Assembly: GCA_963930655.1 (NCBI GenBank)
Contig: OZ005615.1
Location: 9,814,001-9,878,000 of the forward strand
DNA: 64,000 nt
Origin: Myrica gale
Taxonomy: Eukaryota; Streptophyta; Magnoliopsida; Fagales; Myricaceae
Direction: 5' to 3'
Positions 12,601 through 25,567 of the stretch are shown here, in pieces. The stretch's first letter is position 1. Each line of letters opens with the position of its first letter. The notes beneath the pieces were generated by a model that made no database searches, was not told the origin of the DNA, and was given only the letters and a program-made list of their open reading frames with translations. The position numbers were made by a program, and so were the translations under genes.

Positions 12601-15137
12601 TTGAGAAAGGAGGGAGAGAAAAACAAAAAGACTTAATTGAGATCCTCAAGCCCTGTAGGAAAAGGACCATAAAAAACCTGGCTCTTATACCCAACGGTAA
12701 AACCCTGGGACCATGACACCAGCTTGTAAAATGAGAAAATCTTAGAAATGCTAGAGAACTCCATTTAGTCAGATACACCTCAGTTGAACCAAAGTTTTTC
12801 CTACACAAGGGAAAAGTTAACATTTTTGCATAGTATAAAGCAACTCTGAGTTAATTAACCAATGGTTCTCCCTTATGTTTGGATAATCTTTATAATAGTT
12901 CCCACAGTGCAGAGATCTTTTCCAATCCAGAAAGGAAAGTAGGCATTACATATGGAAAATGACAAGTCAAGAAGAAAAGTACATTTAGCAAATAAACCCA
13001 ATCTTACTTTCACTAATCAAAGTAACGTACCTCGCCGGCATTGACAGTGATGATATGCGGCATAAAATTTGTACCAACAGACAATGGATTCAACTCTCCT
13101 ACAAACCAAGACAATTTGAAACTAACCATTAAGACTAAACAATAAATAAATTTCACTGCCTCAGGTGCATTCAACGAACAAAGCAAGCATATGAAGAAAC
13201 TTCACAAAATCTCATTCAACTTCAATACGAAATCCAAATGTGTATATAAAAAAATTGCCCATGGCTTAATAATTATCAACTCTATAAACATTCTTCTTTC
13301 CTTCTTTTTTTCTTTTGGGGGCGGGGTGCAGTCTTAGGAATTGGACAAAACAGTAAAAGGTAGTGTAGCACCCCTTCTGCTGCATTTTCAGATCATTCTA
13401 AATAGGGAACTTCTTGAGCTGGGAACGAGAACAGTAAAAAAAAATTGTTTTTTCTTTTCGTCCAAACTGGGAAGCTATTACTACAATACAATGAAAAATC
13501 TCAAAGACACCCTTCTAATTGTTCTCTGGAATGACCTGCATTCGTCACTATCTAAAGCAAAGTGAGCTAAATGTGGTCAAGGGATGCCAGCATGGTCACA
13601 AACTGCGCCGAACAGTTCTGAAGCCTCTCTCAATATACACTTAAGTTGTGCCCACAGCAATCCAGCAACTAAGTCTTTGATTTGCTAAAAGTGCATACAA
13701 TTCAACATCATAATTAAGTCCTTCACAGTAGTACTCTCCTTTAAGACAAGGACAATAGGATGATAAATAGAAAAAAAAAAGTGAACAATTATTTTCTCTA
13801 TCACAAGGGAACCACATAACACGGTACTCTATCATATATTTACATTCTATCAATTAAAGAGCGAAGAATATGCTAAAAAGGACTTGTGCCCACCATTGGC
13901 TGCAAATCCTGGCTGTTGCCACGTAGCATAGTTAGAATCTGAGTATAAGATTTGACTGCTAAATCTGGCTAAATGATTTTCGTCCACACTAAAATATAGC
14001 TTACTCTGCCTGACCACCAATGGAAAGGCATGTGTCCAACTAGACTTACTTAAGATTGAAAGTTTGAGATGAATCTGATGAGGATATTTAATCCCACGAA
14101 CCCTTAAGGATGAACCATGCAGAAATGCAACTGCATGATAAACTTTGTTCAAACAGGACTTTTATAGTTTGCTCGTAAAACAAGACTTCATTATTTGATG
14201 AGGTGACAACATATACCTTTCTCTTTCCAAGTCAAACCTGTGCATTCCACAGGCTGTAACAATCAACAGCGTTGCACCTTTATCAAGTTTCATTCTGGTT
14301 CTGTCATCTCATGGCACTTTGGACCGTAGACCCAAAACAAAAATGCAAGAAATAACCAACCTTACCACAAAGGAATATTCCTTCACCAAAGCAACATACA
14401 AAATCCACCTTTAATGCAGGAAATATACTTCCAAACTTGAACAAGAGCATCTCACAGTGAGGTCCCACATAAAATACTTTGAGTAGCTACCAAGGGGTCT
14501 GAAGGAATCTTCCTAACTTTGAATTCTTCAAAAATTTCAAGAGAACTAGTTCCAATATTCAAGCGCAGTAGCTCACATCCTAAGCTAATCAGTAATTCCG
14601 TGGTCAAAAGCATAAACAAACTACAAAGATCCATTAAAAACCAAAAGACAACCAGCAGCATTTGATATGAATCATAGCATATTAGTAACAACGATTTTGT
14701 CATTATTGTAACGCATCGCTCTCAAATTTAAAACAACACTCCACGAGTTGAATAGGAAAATGGCTGTAGAAAGATCCATTACCAAAATTTTCCATTCCCG
14801 CTTTCTTCTGCTGTTTGTACTCCAAACCACTTGGCCGCACTTTCCCTCGCTTCGTGACCGTGAAGTCGCCTCCAGGGGGAGCCGAGGAGGAAATGGGCAA
14901 TGGTGACAAGGCCGTCGTGACAGTCCCATCCGGTCCATACTTCCTCGGTCTACCTCTCTTCTTCTTTACCGTTGTTCCGGTCAATCCCACGCTCACAGGT
15001 GAAGCAACAATCACTGCTGGTGAAGCAGCAGCCTGGTTCTGGCTTGGGGTTTCGGTCCTCGGTGCTACATGATAGGCTGATGGAGCTTCTGCTCCTATCA
15101 CAGTGACCCCAGTGCTCATGTCTTCTCTTGCTTCCAT
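9640..15137 (-). CDS. AHL protein: AT-hook plus PPC domain, five exons
   Basis: Exons on the minus strand: 15137-14783, 13098-13031, 11986-11855, 10478-10317, 9942-9640. All junctions are GT-AG and the phases join to 339 aa. AT-hook 1 is at residues 57-67 (KKKRGRPRKYG). A second AT-hook-like site at 95-104 is degenerate (KRGKVRPSG). The PPC/DUF296 domain spans about 125-246 ('MPHIITVNAGEDVTMKVISF', 'RAICILSANGVISNVTLRQP', 'GRFEILSLSGSF', 'GMSVSLASPDGRVVGGGVAG', then 'VVVGSFL'). AHL proteins are nuclear, bind AT-rich DNA and assemble through the PPC domain. The intron-containing structure places it in the intron-bearing clade; by neighbourhood it is the counterpart of Arabidopsis AHL7 (At4g00200). 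The C-terminal ~90 residues are low-complexity. The introns show nothing foreign that I can identify. Confidence 0.93.
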
Positions 15138-17456
15138 TCATAGAACAACACTTCCACAAACCACTAGCTTAACAAATTTGATATTCTACAAGTCAGACAC
15201 CCACATTAGCATCTGCAACATAGAAATCCATCAAGAAATCAGATGAAATGAAACAAACATAAGTATGTTTCAAATTAAAATCCTTAGTTTCTCTTTTCTG
15301 GAAATGCTAAAGAAATATCTTCTCTAATTTCTTCAACCTTCAAAGCTCTTATATCGGCTATCCAAACCAGAAATCCAACAAAAGTTTGAGATAAAAGAAG
15401 AGAAGATTGCGTTAAAAGAAAAAGAAAAAAAAACGTTGAGAAAACAACTCCAAGCTTAACACTTTCCCCAACCTATAAGACGAAATCAAAACTTCTAACT
15501 CCGGCTAGGAAACAAACTTCAAAAAGAAAAAGAGAATGCACTCCATTTTTTCTCTTTTGAGAACCTAATCTTTTAACACAAACCAAAAATCCGTTCAAAA
15601 ATAAAACCAGAAGATTAACAATATTAAATACTTTCTTAGTCTAAACGTTGGAATATTTTCCTAAATACTCAAAAGACCAGAACTTCAAACTCAGACAAAA
15701 ACTCCCAGAGAGGCACAAAAAGAGGACTCAGGGACAAAAACAATTTTTTGTTTTGGAAACACAAATATGTCGTTTGCCCGAAATCTGCACCTCAAATCAG
15801 ACGAAATAGAAAAATGTCATGGAAAAAAAAAAACATGAACAGACTACATAAATCGACAATCTTTAGCAGGAATCTTTTTTGTTTTCCCCCGAAACTGTGA
15901 TAAGTAAAAACTTCGAACATAAAACTACTTGAAAACCAAAAGATCAGGACCTGTTGCTGTAACTTCGAAGCTTCAACTAACTCTTTCAACACTGCAACTT
16001 AGATTGTTCTGTGTCAGACCCTTTTCACATTTTAGTTCAGACAGTGCTCTATAAACTCGAAAAAAAATCTCAAAATATATGGTGTTTGTCTACTGGGAAA
16101 ATGAAAACTGTCTTTGAATTTCAGGTGTCGAAAAAGAAAAAAACAGCAAGCGGTTCCAGAAGTTGTATGAAAACAAAGTCAGTTTGAGAGAGAAAAGAGA
16201 AAGTGAGAAATTAAAATAACCGAGACAGTACCGAAAATCCAATTGCAACAAAAACATAATTTAATACTAAAATGTTTTTAAAACACAAAAGTAGTAATTG
16301 CTAAACCCGATAAAATAAAATATGGTTAATAAAATTTTCACGTCCGTGAGGGGAATTGGAGTTAAAAATAAAAATAAAAATAAAAAAGAGTAATGTTCTC
16401 TAAAATGGTAAAAAGGTAGGATAAATAAAAGGAAAAAAGAGTAAACCGCTTTTTATTCCAGAATTTAGTTTTGTTTCGCATTTAAAGCTGCAAAGGTATT
16501 GTTGGCGGGCCAACCTTTCCGTTTGCCGCTGACCAGATTTTTGTCCTTTTCCGTCAAATAAACGATAAAAATTTAAGTTATGTCCTCGAAAAAGACAAGA
16601 ATTTACGGAACATGACACTGAAAGGTTTGAAAGTGCAGTAGGGTTTTTGCTTCCTTTCTTTTTGTTTGGAAATCTGTTAGAGAGTTTGAATTTTGGACAT
16701 TGAGACGTGATCGCATCACCTGCAGGTCACGGAAATCTACCTGATTGTCAGCATCCGGATTGACATACTCACTTGGAGGGACACGTGGCTTCTTTGTGGT
16801 GATAACCTCCTCGCACGTGGGAGAACATGTATTTAATTTCCCTTTTTCTTTTTCCTTTCTTACGTTGCTATGAATTTATTTTCATTTTAAACTCTGAAAA
16901 ATCAGTCTAATTTAATGGGTTTTTTTTTTACTATTTTGTTATTTTATTTATTATTTGACCCCTCAAAGTATGCTTTTATGCAATTGGTCCCGCAAATAAT
17001 AAATTCTTAACTGTAACCGATACAGAAAAGGTATAAAAATTTAAACAAGTAAATTCAAATCTAACTCATTTTTTAATAGAAAATAATAATAATAATAATT
17101 AAAATCTAACGACCAAACGTTCTTATTAGAGAAACTTTTAATAAATGCGATTTCTTTTTTTTTTGGCAGAAAAAGTGTCATTGGTGCGTGAGATAAGTTA
17201 AGGACTTCCACGTGTGAGGCGAGCATGGTCCCAAGGGAATTGGGTTGGGTAGGTGAGCCGTTGCAACACTTGTCCGAGGTTGCTTGTCTCACAAACCAAT
17301 GGCTCCAGTTACCCGGTATCCACTCGGCTGTACCGCAGATGCCCCCTGTCAAACCGAATATTGCATCGGTCCCGCAAACACGCGTATTCCAAAAGATATA
17401 AATTAAAATTCAGGAATGCTTCCAAAAGTCCGAACTTATAAACTTTCTAATAAAAA
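15138..17456. other. AHL upstream region and spacer, no gene
   Basis: AT-rich and pyrimidine/purine-biased DNA, presumably the AHL leader and promoter for the first 1-1.5 kb. Short ORFs (15792-15992, 16400-16618, 17041-17352) have no recognisable domains. Confidence 0.55.
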
Positions 17457-17457
17457 A

Positions 17458-17910
17458 AATCAATTGCACCGTAGGTCCTGTGATCACTTTTTTTTATAAA
17501 TTCGTCCTCGTAGCTTTAGACAAATAGGTCATTGAGGTCACTATTCTAGGTAAAAGTTAGTTCTTCCGTCCATCAACGTTAACATACTAACGGATATTAA
17601 CCGGTCGACCGATACATTAAATGATGTTGTGTGTTTAACGACGAGTCGGTCGACCGTCACATTAACAGGTTGACCGCTACATGTACCGGTTGACCGTTAC
17701 ATGAACGAATGAGATGACCACAGCGTAGCGGTCGACCGATACATGTAGCGGTCGACCGCTCTCATTCCTTTAGTATGTTAACGCATGATGGACGGAATGA
17801 CTAACTTTTTACTAGAAGAATGACCACAGGGACCTTTTTGTCGAAAGTGATACAACATGAACGAATTTGTCAAAAGATGATACCACAGGGACCTACAGTG
17901 CAATTAACCC
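17458..17910. mobile_element. MULE-type MITE with internal GGTCGACCG array
   Basis: The outer ~125 bp on each side are inverted copies (CAATTGCACCGTAGGTCC... against ...GGGACCTACAGTGCAATTA). The flanks TAAAAAAAA and TAAAAAAAC are a near 9-bp duplication. The centre (17595-17765) holds six copies of (C/A)GGT(C/T)GACCG followed mostly by TACAT, in alternating orientation since GGTCGACC is a palindrome. Confidence 0.75.
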
Positions 17911-17911
17911 T

Positions 17912-19143
17912 AAAAAAACTATCTAATCACTGACCATTCTAAAATCCGCAAAAATGTAGACTTTGTAAGCATTTTCCAGATAAATAATGTTATACATGGT
18001 ACTCAAATCAGACTTTCAACCGATTCTATGTATATGTGACATCATCTGGATTATGTATTTTATTTATCAATTATATTTTTTTAAAAATATATATAAATAG
18101 ATGAAACGTATATACAAATACGTTAAAAGTTTGATTCTAGTGAGGTGTATATCACTGGTCTTTCCAAATAGACGGTCAAGACTCAAGAGAAGCGCCGAAG
18201 AAGAAAACCAAAAAACAGGGGACAGAGCGTAAAGTTAGGTATATAGATCTGCCCAATCTATAACAACTATGACAACGAAGGGTCTCGTTTACTGTAGAGA
18301 ATCCGGGTCCTTAATAAATTCGACCTATCTCCCTTAAATACTAAGCTTGTGAGAGCAGGGAGATTGTTTTCTTTGGGTCCGGATTTCGTCCTAATGGTTA
18401 CTATTCTTCAAACACCTTAATGAGAACTTTGACGATTCAAACAGTTTTGATTAAAAAAAGAAACGTGAAAGTGAAACCCGTAATGATATTCAAAACACAG
18501 GGTTCCATTAAAAGAAAAACGCATCCCTCCCGCGCATTTCTTTAATCTCTACCTCTTCTCTTGGCCAATGGCCCTTCTTGCTCGCGCTGCAGTACATTCA
18601 CCATCCCCTGCAGGTTCTGTTTTTGGAATATGATCATTGTCTCATTGTGCCTTGCTAGGTAGTGTTGGTGTAACTACGTCAGTGTGCTCTGGCGTAGCTG
18701 GTTTTAGCTACTGTTTGATGTTGTTGTTTCTTATTAGTCTGTTGTTGTCCTACGCTATGTTACGTTGTAATATCTCTGTCCTATTGTCTTGCTGCTAGTA
18801 TGGCTTCATGAAAGGGTTCTCTATGAATAGTTAGCCAAAACATACAAGCATGCAAGGAACACGTCCAAAAAAACCGAACGAATTTATGCTAAGACTCCTC
18901 ACGCCAATGCTGCCTAACAACCTTACAAACTCTACTTCTCAAAAAGATGACAAACCAAACAATTTTATCTTCCTTGTTATTAATCTCCCAATTGCAACAA
19001 ATTATGACTCGGGTCAATTCACATGCCCCTATACCGCTATAAGCTAAAAGGAGAGATGGTACTTTAGTCCATGATCTTTTTCTGAGGGCACTGATGAATC
19101 GGCTGTGTAGAGAGAGAGAGGGACTAAGAGTGGGAGGGATGGC
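17912..19143. other. Intergenic, no gene seen
   Basis: No coding sequence, RNA gene or clear repeat could be supported. The ORF at 18850-19047 has no domain. Confidence 0.5.
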
Positions 19144-19152
19144 TTTTTCTTT

Positions 19153-19500
19153 GGCTTAATTATACAAAGTGGTATAATTTTTTGACAAAAAGATCTATGT
19201 GATAAATGTTTGTACAAATTAGTCCTCGTGATCAGTGTATAATAACAAAATGGTATATTAATCTCAATTTCGTCATCTCTCTTAACCCCCGATGCTGAGC
19301 TTTGGATTAATAACATATAACTCGTTGGTTGAAGATTTAATTCAGCTCAACATAATACGTTAAGGGAGATGATGAAACCAAGACAAAAATATCATTTTGT
19401 TACTATATACTGACCACTAGAACCAATTTGTACAAACGTTTACTACATGGATTTTTTTGTCAAAATGTTATACAATAGAGACTGCTTGTACAATTAAGTC
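19153..19500. mobile_element. MULE-type MITE, 348 bp, perfect 9-bp TSD
   Basis: Inverted repeats of about 125 bp (GGCTTAATTATAC... against ...GTACAATTAAGTC) flanked by the perfect 9-bp duplication TTTTTCTTT (19144-19152 and 19501-19509). It contains no coding sequence. The ends resemble those of the element at 17458. Confidence 0.85.
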
Positions 19501-21171
19501 TTTTTCTTTTAACGAAACAATGTGTTTTGATTATCGTTAATTTTAGTTAACGGTTTTGTTGTTCTTGCTTTTGTCAAAATGATATGAACCATTCAAAGCT
19601 CTCATTAATGTACTTGCAAAATAGTAACCATTCATTAAGACCTTTAAATTAGGATAAAATTCCGACCAACTTTCTTTATCGTGCCTGAATTGAGTTGTAA
19701 TTTTAAAAGACTAACTAATGTACAGTCTCTCTATCTCACATAAATTGAATAATTACCATGACAATAGATCTAGAAGTTGCTCCAAAGGATCAATAATAGT
19801 TTAAAAAAAAAAATTAATCTTAAGATATTTGAAGGGAGCAAACTTCAAAATCTACAGAGTAACCTTTGAATTGGAAAAGTGTCTCGTTATTAAAAAAAAG
19901 ATGGAACTATTCCTCTATAGAAGCTGTTCTAGGAAAGCTTTGGTTGAATAAAAAATGAAAAAGTTTCGGATCACACGCCGGCCTAGAAGAGAAGGAGAAC
20001 ACGCTTTTACGCATGCTAGAATATTTGGAACTTGGACGGTTGCGCAAATGCGCATGCTTTGAAAGGAAAGATCAAGGCTTTTCGTTGAGCAGTGTATTAG
20101 GGATTCCTGTAATTTTAGATTAATTAGCGCAATGGGGGAAGCAGACCCGAGGTATTTGAAGGAAGAACCTTTTCCCCAAGCCACCATTTGAAGGTTCTGA
20201 TTCCCACCATGTTTTCTGTGAAATTCCTCAGTGGATCATCATCATCCCCCCGCTCTCTTTGGAGGTGTGGCTGCTCCTATTTGTATAACCTATCTTCTTA
20301 CCAGTTGGCTGCAGGTCAAATCAGGTCCTGAAAATGGATACTGCGTTGGGTTGGGTTGGGTTCGGTTGGCTTTCTGAATTCCAAAAGGTCACCGCCAACC
20401 GACGACCTTCGTCCTTGATCGTTGACTCGACGTACGACTCTAATCCATCTTTAAAATTGATAGTAATTGCGTTTCCAGTTTCCTGTCTGGCGCCATTGAT
20501 TTCCATTATGAGACGTTTATTTCCAAATAGTTGATATGCAAAAGGGGCCCCTCACACTGCATGCAGTTATAGGACCTGGCCTTGGTCGAGACTCGGAACG
20601 ACATCAGTATGTACTGGTCAAACTTCACCGCGTAGCAAAAGACGCAAAAGTCTCAATTCCGACCTGGAAGATAAGTTTGATAATCTACGAAAGCAAGTGT
20701 AGGCAGGTTCAAACGCAAACCCTATGCACACGGGCTGCCCGACGACATTTTTCGTTTTGTTTTTTCTTTCGTCTATCTATTCAATACCGAGGTCTGCCCA
20801 ACTACTTGCTAGTAATTATATTTATTAAGTGTGAGCCCCATGCCCCTCCTCCCCATACGTTAAAAGCACAGTTTAACAAGTAAAAGATAAGACTCATTTG
20901 AATTTAGCAGTGATAATACACGTTCGCTATATTTGTTTGTATTTTTGAAGATATTTGTGTCTGTGAAAATAGTGGACCCATAGACAGATATTTGGAAAGA
21001 TACTTTTTTTAAATTTTATTACATATATCTCAAGAGAGGCATGAGTCAACAACAGTGCCAATTCCTCTTCGTACAAATTTTCAGTAGCAGACAACTACCA
21101 ACTTTTCATTTTGATGAAAGTTCATGCATCCTTAATTCCTACTTCTCAATCTAGCATGAGTTGTATAGTTT

Positions 21172-21549
21172 TCAGGAAGGATAAAACCGGCTCTGAAGTC
21201 TGACCTCTTCACAGGAGTATTCAATTGGTTGATCGTTGTTTTCAACCGTGTTAACACCTGGAGACAGACATGGGGTAGCTGGTGTTGTGATAGCTGTCAT
21301 ACCAACAGACACTGTTGAAGGAGTATTTGGCAATGGAATTGGCATCCTGTGTTGGGGTTCTGTTTTCTTCACGGCCAACAGCAATTGATTTGGAGGGAGT
21401 TCCCAACGTTGACTCGTTGCTTGGAAGAGAGTTTTCAGTAATGACCTAGTATTATTATATGTTGTCCTCTGATCTTCTAGGCAATTATCAGAGTTGGCCT
21501 TGGATAAAGCGGAGGAAGAAACAGGAGACAGTGGCTTTCTGATCAACAT
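21172..21549 (-). CDS. Unrecognised ORF, 125 aa
   Basis: An open frame rich in Ser, Thr and Pro, with a Gln/Asn-rich first half and a 'STVSVGMTAITTPATPCLSPG' stretch. I recognise no domain, signal or membrane segment. It may be part of a gene fragment: the adjoining sequence at 21562 looks like a transposon end. Reported only because its composition looks coding-like; low confidence. Confidence 0.2.
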   Translation of the reverse strand: MLIRKPLSPVSSSALSKANSDNCLEDQRTTYNNTRSLLKTLFQATSQRWELPPNQLLLAVKKTEPQHRMPIPLPNTPSTVSVGMTAITTPATPCLSPGVNTVENNDQPIEYSCEEVRLQSRFYPS

Positions 21550-21975
21550 TGATCCATGTTCAGGGGCGGATCCTGGGGGTGGCCACCCATTGGACAGCCT
21601 AAGAAAAATTATGTGTTTCTTTTATTTTTTCATAAGTTGGTCTGGACCCGACCCATGGACCCAAGCCAACTAGAGCCCATGTAATTTTTCCATATAAAAA
21701 TAATATCTCGAAGTTCATGCAGCATATTGATCGTCCAACGTGAACCTTGGGCTTTAGATTGCCCGAATGCCCAAGCCAAGCCCAACTCGTCCTCAGAGGG
21801 GTGATAGCGGTTTCGGCCTTATATTGGTGCTCAGTTCAGGCCGTGGCCCAAATCAACATCGACAAATTCCAACCAATCCGTTGAACCGCCACGTTATGCA
21901 TTATCCAGTCTTCAATTCTAGGCCACTCTTGCAGTTCCCGGTTCAAATCCTTCTTCTTCGCAATTCCTATGCGAA

Positions 21976-22317
21976 ATGAACGCGCACTTGCAAAGTCATT
22001 TACAAATCCAAGCTCTTCCACCGCGCTCACATACATTGCTCTTTTCAGCACAAAGACTCGTGTCTCGGAAACTCACCAGAAAGAACAACATTTTTTTTCT
22101 GAGAGTGTCTCATAAGAGCTTCGGCTATGGCAGTAGTGTTAGAAGTTCGGTGGCTGTGGGAGTGAACGAAGTGGAAGAAGAAGATGGCCAGAAGGGGAAG
22201 CGTCAGGCTGCCCTTTCACGAAATCGAGCCCAAATGAAATTTTTGAAAAAGAACTTAAAACTACATGGATATAATGTCTCAATAATAAAAGAAGAAATAT
22301 CAAATCTCTTAAATTAA
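21976..22317 (+). CDS. Unrecognised ORF with transit-peptide-like start, 113 aa
   Basis: The N-terminal ~50 residues are rich in Ser, Leu, Arg and His with almost no acids, as in organelle transit peptides. A short acidic patch follows (~67-76) and then a basic stretch (KGKRQAALSRNRAQMKFLKK). It could be the first exon of a truncated plastid or mitochondrial protein gene. Downstream there is only the polyG tract and the MULE, so a continuation may have been lost. I do not recognise the family. Confidence 0.25.
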   Translation: MNAHLQSHLQIQALPPRSHTLLFSAQRLVSRKLTRKNNIFFLRVSHKSFGYGSSVRSSVAVGVNEVEEEDGQKGKRQAALSRNRAQMKFLKKNLKLHGYNVSIIKEEISNLLN

Positions 22318-22655
22318 GTGCGTGTAAAGTATAATTTTTTTTTAATATACGAGACCTTCAAGTCCTCACTCATCTATTTTTAGAAAATGGTATATTCTAG
22401 TGGCATCTGCTACCCCATGATCTATGCGTCACGGAGCATGAAGCATGATCCTCAGCCACCAATTCATTTCCATTAGAGCTGCCACGTTTAAGTTGGCGTC
22501 ATTTCGTTTTCATCCATTTATTTAAAAAGTTTTTGAGTGAAAAGTCTAAGAAGAGGAGGGGGGGGGCGGGGGGGGAGGGGGGGACAGACTCGCGAAACTC
22601 CACTTTGCTTTTCTTTTCTCCTGTTTTTTTTTTTTTTTACATAGAGCCCAAGTCA

Positions 22656-22767
22656 AATTTTTACAACGAAAGATCTTTGTCGTTTTATATTCTTATTCTA
22701 AGCATATACATTATACTCATCCGAGTAACCCATTTGGCTGTCTTTTATGTCCAGTTCTGCGTATATT
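22656..22767 (+). repeat. 112-bp direct repeat, left of the MULE
   Basis: This block is 110/112 identical to 27792-27903 and lies in the same orientation, directly abutting the MULE on each side. It is far longer than any transposase target-site duplication. Confidence 0.9.
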
Positions 22768-23157
22768 ATGGTTTCATGTTTGAACAAATTAGTCCCTGTG
22801 ATTTACGTTTGAACGATTTAGTCTCTGTGGTCATCGAAACGTTGCAACACAGTCCACCCGTCGGTTCCCCCGTCAACTCGTTGACGGAGCACGCTGACCT
22901 GTTTAAAATCCAAAGAATTTTCAAATTTCACACGTGGAAGCCAACTAATCAATAATTGGAAAAAATAAATTAAAGGAAACAAGTAATTAATTTCCCAAAC
23001 TTATTTCTTTCCCTATTCGTTATTTGGAAGCCCTCTTGGATCCTTTGGCTGGAGACTGGCCGATTGTAAGAACTGCGCTTTTTAATAATTTAAGTAATAA
23101 ATTAAAGGAAACAAGTAATTAATTTCCCAAACTTAATTAATTGGAAAAAATAAATTG

Positions 23158-25567
23158 GATGCTAGAGATAAGCCCCTACTCAGTATGATTGAAATTATTC
23201 GGAGACAACTAATGAATCGGTTCTGTGCAAAGCGAGGACTCAAGAATGCAACGTTTGAAATATGTCCGCGTATACAATTGAAGTTAGAGCGGAATAAGAG
23301 GGAAGGAAGACATTACATATGTAGATGGGGTGATGGAGTTGAGTTTGAGGTGGACCATCACACAGAAGCACAGAGGGTAGTCAATATGTGCGAGAAGAGT
23401 TGTTCATGTGGTCGATGGCAGATTAGTGGCATTCCATGTCCACATGCGGTTTGTGCAATCCATTATACTCGTCGAGTTCCCGAAGACTTTGTGGACGACT
23501 ATTTCCGCATTGATGCATATCAGAGGGCTTATGAACCAGTCATGCATGTTATGTCTGGGCCCGAGGATTAGCCTAAAGTGATGGGGCACGACCCTATATT
23601 ACCCCCACAAGTAAAGGCAAGAACTGGAAGGCCAAGGAAGGTAAGAAGGCGAGGCATGGATGAGCTCCCGCCACCGGGAAGGGTGACGAGAGCTGGCATT
23701 CCTATTAAGTGTGGTACGTGTGGGGTGGTTGTGTTAGGGACCCCGGTCTAGGCCGCCATAACAACTCCAACTCCCGCCAAGCGATCCGCTCCAACACCAC
23801 AATCGATCCTCCCGAACCGTTTAATGAACACACGAGCGTTGCAAATAGGATCTAATACACACAAATGGAGAACACTCGAACTGATATTATTGAAGAACGA
23901 AGAATGTGGTTAAGGGTTAATTAGCCCAAGAACCACAAGAACACAAGAACAATCCCGATCAAGGGTTAAATAGCCCAAGAACGGGTACCCAAACTAGGTT
24001 ATTAGCCTAGAATGAATCCCAAGTTACAAGGTTATTAGCCTTGAAACCGACTTAGCATATACGTGCCTATGTTTGGCCAAATCCCACCCCAAAAGCTCTC
24101 TGGCTCTCCAAGACTCTACTCTCTGAATGTCCCACTCTAATGCTCCTAAGGGTGTTTATATAGACATCCTTAGGAGCTTACAAACCATAATTGACTCAAT
24201 CAAATCAAACCACAATCACAATCAAATCTAAATCAAATCCCTTGAATCAAGGAGATTTGATATTACATGTCTAATCGAACATAAACATAAAGGAAAAGAA
24301 TCTTCTAGAGTTTAGGAAAGGATCCCTAAATCTAGAAGATATGATTTATTCAATCATAACAATAAAAGGAAACTAATCCCTAAGATACCTCTATCAATTC
24401 CAGGATCTCGCCGTCGTCCGCCGCCGTCCCCGGCTGCGCCGCCGCCGCTCGCACCACCGTGGGTGGTGATGCTCCTCTGGGTCCTGGGACCTTCCTCTTC
24501 CATTCCCCACCTAGTACCGGTAGGGGTGGTGGTGCTCCGCCACTGGTGGTGGCTGCTGGTGGTGGTCATCCTGTGTCATGCCATCCCTTTGTCTGCTGCC
24601 TACTGTGGCTGCATGGCTTGGCTGGTGGCCAAAGACTTGCTGTGGCGCCGTGTCATGGCAAGGCCATGGGCGAGGCCATGGGCTGGCCATGAGCTTGTCA
24701 TGGCCTGTCTGTGGCCGGCTGGCTGGCATGCCAGACATGGCTGTTGCTGGGGCGCCTGTCAGGGGCGCTAGGGCGCTGAGCTTGCGCGCGTGGGTGCCAT
24801 GGCTTGGCTGTGGTGTTGTCACCGCGCGCGCTGTGGGCATGTCATGGGTGCCCATTGGTGTCACTAGTGCCTCATCTCGGCATCTATCCTCCCACGCATG
24901 GCTATCACCCCCCATGTCGTCACTGGGGATCCTTTCAGGTTGGCCATAATGCCCGAAAGTGCAAGCTACCCCCGAGGGAAAATCGGAGGATATATCCCAA
25001 AAAGCCAAGCAAAAAGAAAGCATCCACTACAAGACATTTTTTAGTTAATTTATGCACATCCTTGTTTTGTTCAATGTAATATAACATAGACTGAATTCCC
25101 ATGAATATGTTGAGGACATGGCTGGCACATCGGCAACACAAGTGGAGCCCCAAGATCGGACAACTCAAAATAAGCGAAAGAAAAAAAAAATCCACAACTA
25201 AGGCAATAATTCTAACTCGTTGATAAGGGTACAAACATTACACGTTGCTCAATTGTTCACTCATACGGGTACTAACTGTTTTTTACTTAGGATGGGGAGG
25301 GAACCTCACAGGCAGCAGCTGCACCATTAGTTCGGAGGCATAGAACGAGGTCAACTACACATAGGGTCCCACCAGCTTCCGTCAAAGTGAGACATCGCTT
25401 CCACCAAATAGTAGAAGTGCTAGAAAATATAATCCTTGTGCAATCCTTTCCATGTATTTTGATATTTGAAAACTTGGTTTGTTACAGGGCAATGGTGGTG
25501 AAGCTGGTGGAAGTCAACCCATCACCCGAAGTAGAACGTCAATTGAAGATATTCGATTGGGAGACGT
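23158..25567 (+). pseudogene. MULE (MuDR-like) transposase, C-terminal remnant
   Basis: The frame opens at 'LDARDKPLLSMIEIIRRQL', a late conserved stretch of plant MULE transposases. It then shows a SWIM zinc finger ('CSCGRWQISGIPCPHA', about 23394-23441), a 'GRPRK' basic patch and a zinc knuckle begun at 'KCGTCGVV' and completed by 'GHNARKC' after the LTR insertion. Tail-like exons follow near 25292-25390 and 25483-25567. Lesions: the N-terminal DDE core is deleted and replaced by inverted-repeat DNA; there is an in-frame TAG at 23569-23571 where similar proteins continue; and a 1.2-kb LTR splits the zinc knuckle. No functional transposase can be made. Confidence 0.85.
23732..24937 (-). mobile_element. 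Solo LTR, 1206 bp, inserted in the MULE transposase
   Basis: Ends are TGTTAGGGACC and GATCCTTTCA (TG...CA), flanked by the 5-bp duplication GGTTG (23727-23731 and 24938-24942). Removing it restores the zinc-knuckle reading frame, which fixes the borders. On the minus strand TATATAAA (24155-24162) sits where an LTR TATA box should be, so transcription would run leftwards. The U3 part (24395-24930) is strikingly GC-rich with many CATGG motifs. No internal retrotransposon genes remain. Confidence 0.85.

Larger units (their letters stand above)
19510..22655. other. Spacer with two unassigned ORFs
   Basis: Apart from the two ORFs listed below, no gene is supported. Near 21562 the text CAGGGGCGGATCC resembles a lone hAT end. 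A G-rich homopolymer stretch is at 22556-22583 and a T-run at 22624-22638. Confidence 0.5.

Noticed and set aside
24354-25079. Several overlapping ORFs up to 170 aa on both strands
   Set aside because: They are products of low stop-codon density in the GC-rich LTR U3; borders and composition fit the LTR, not genes.
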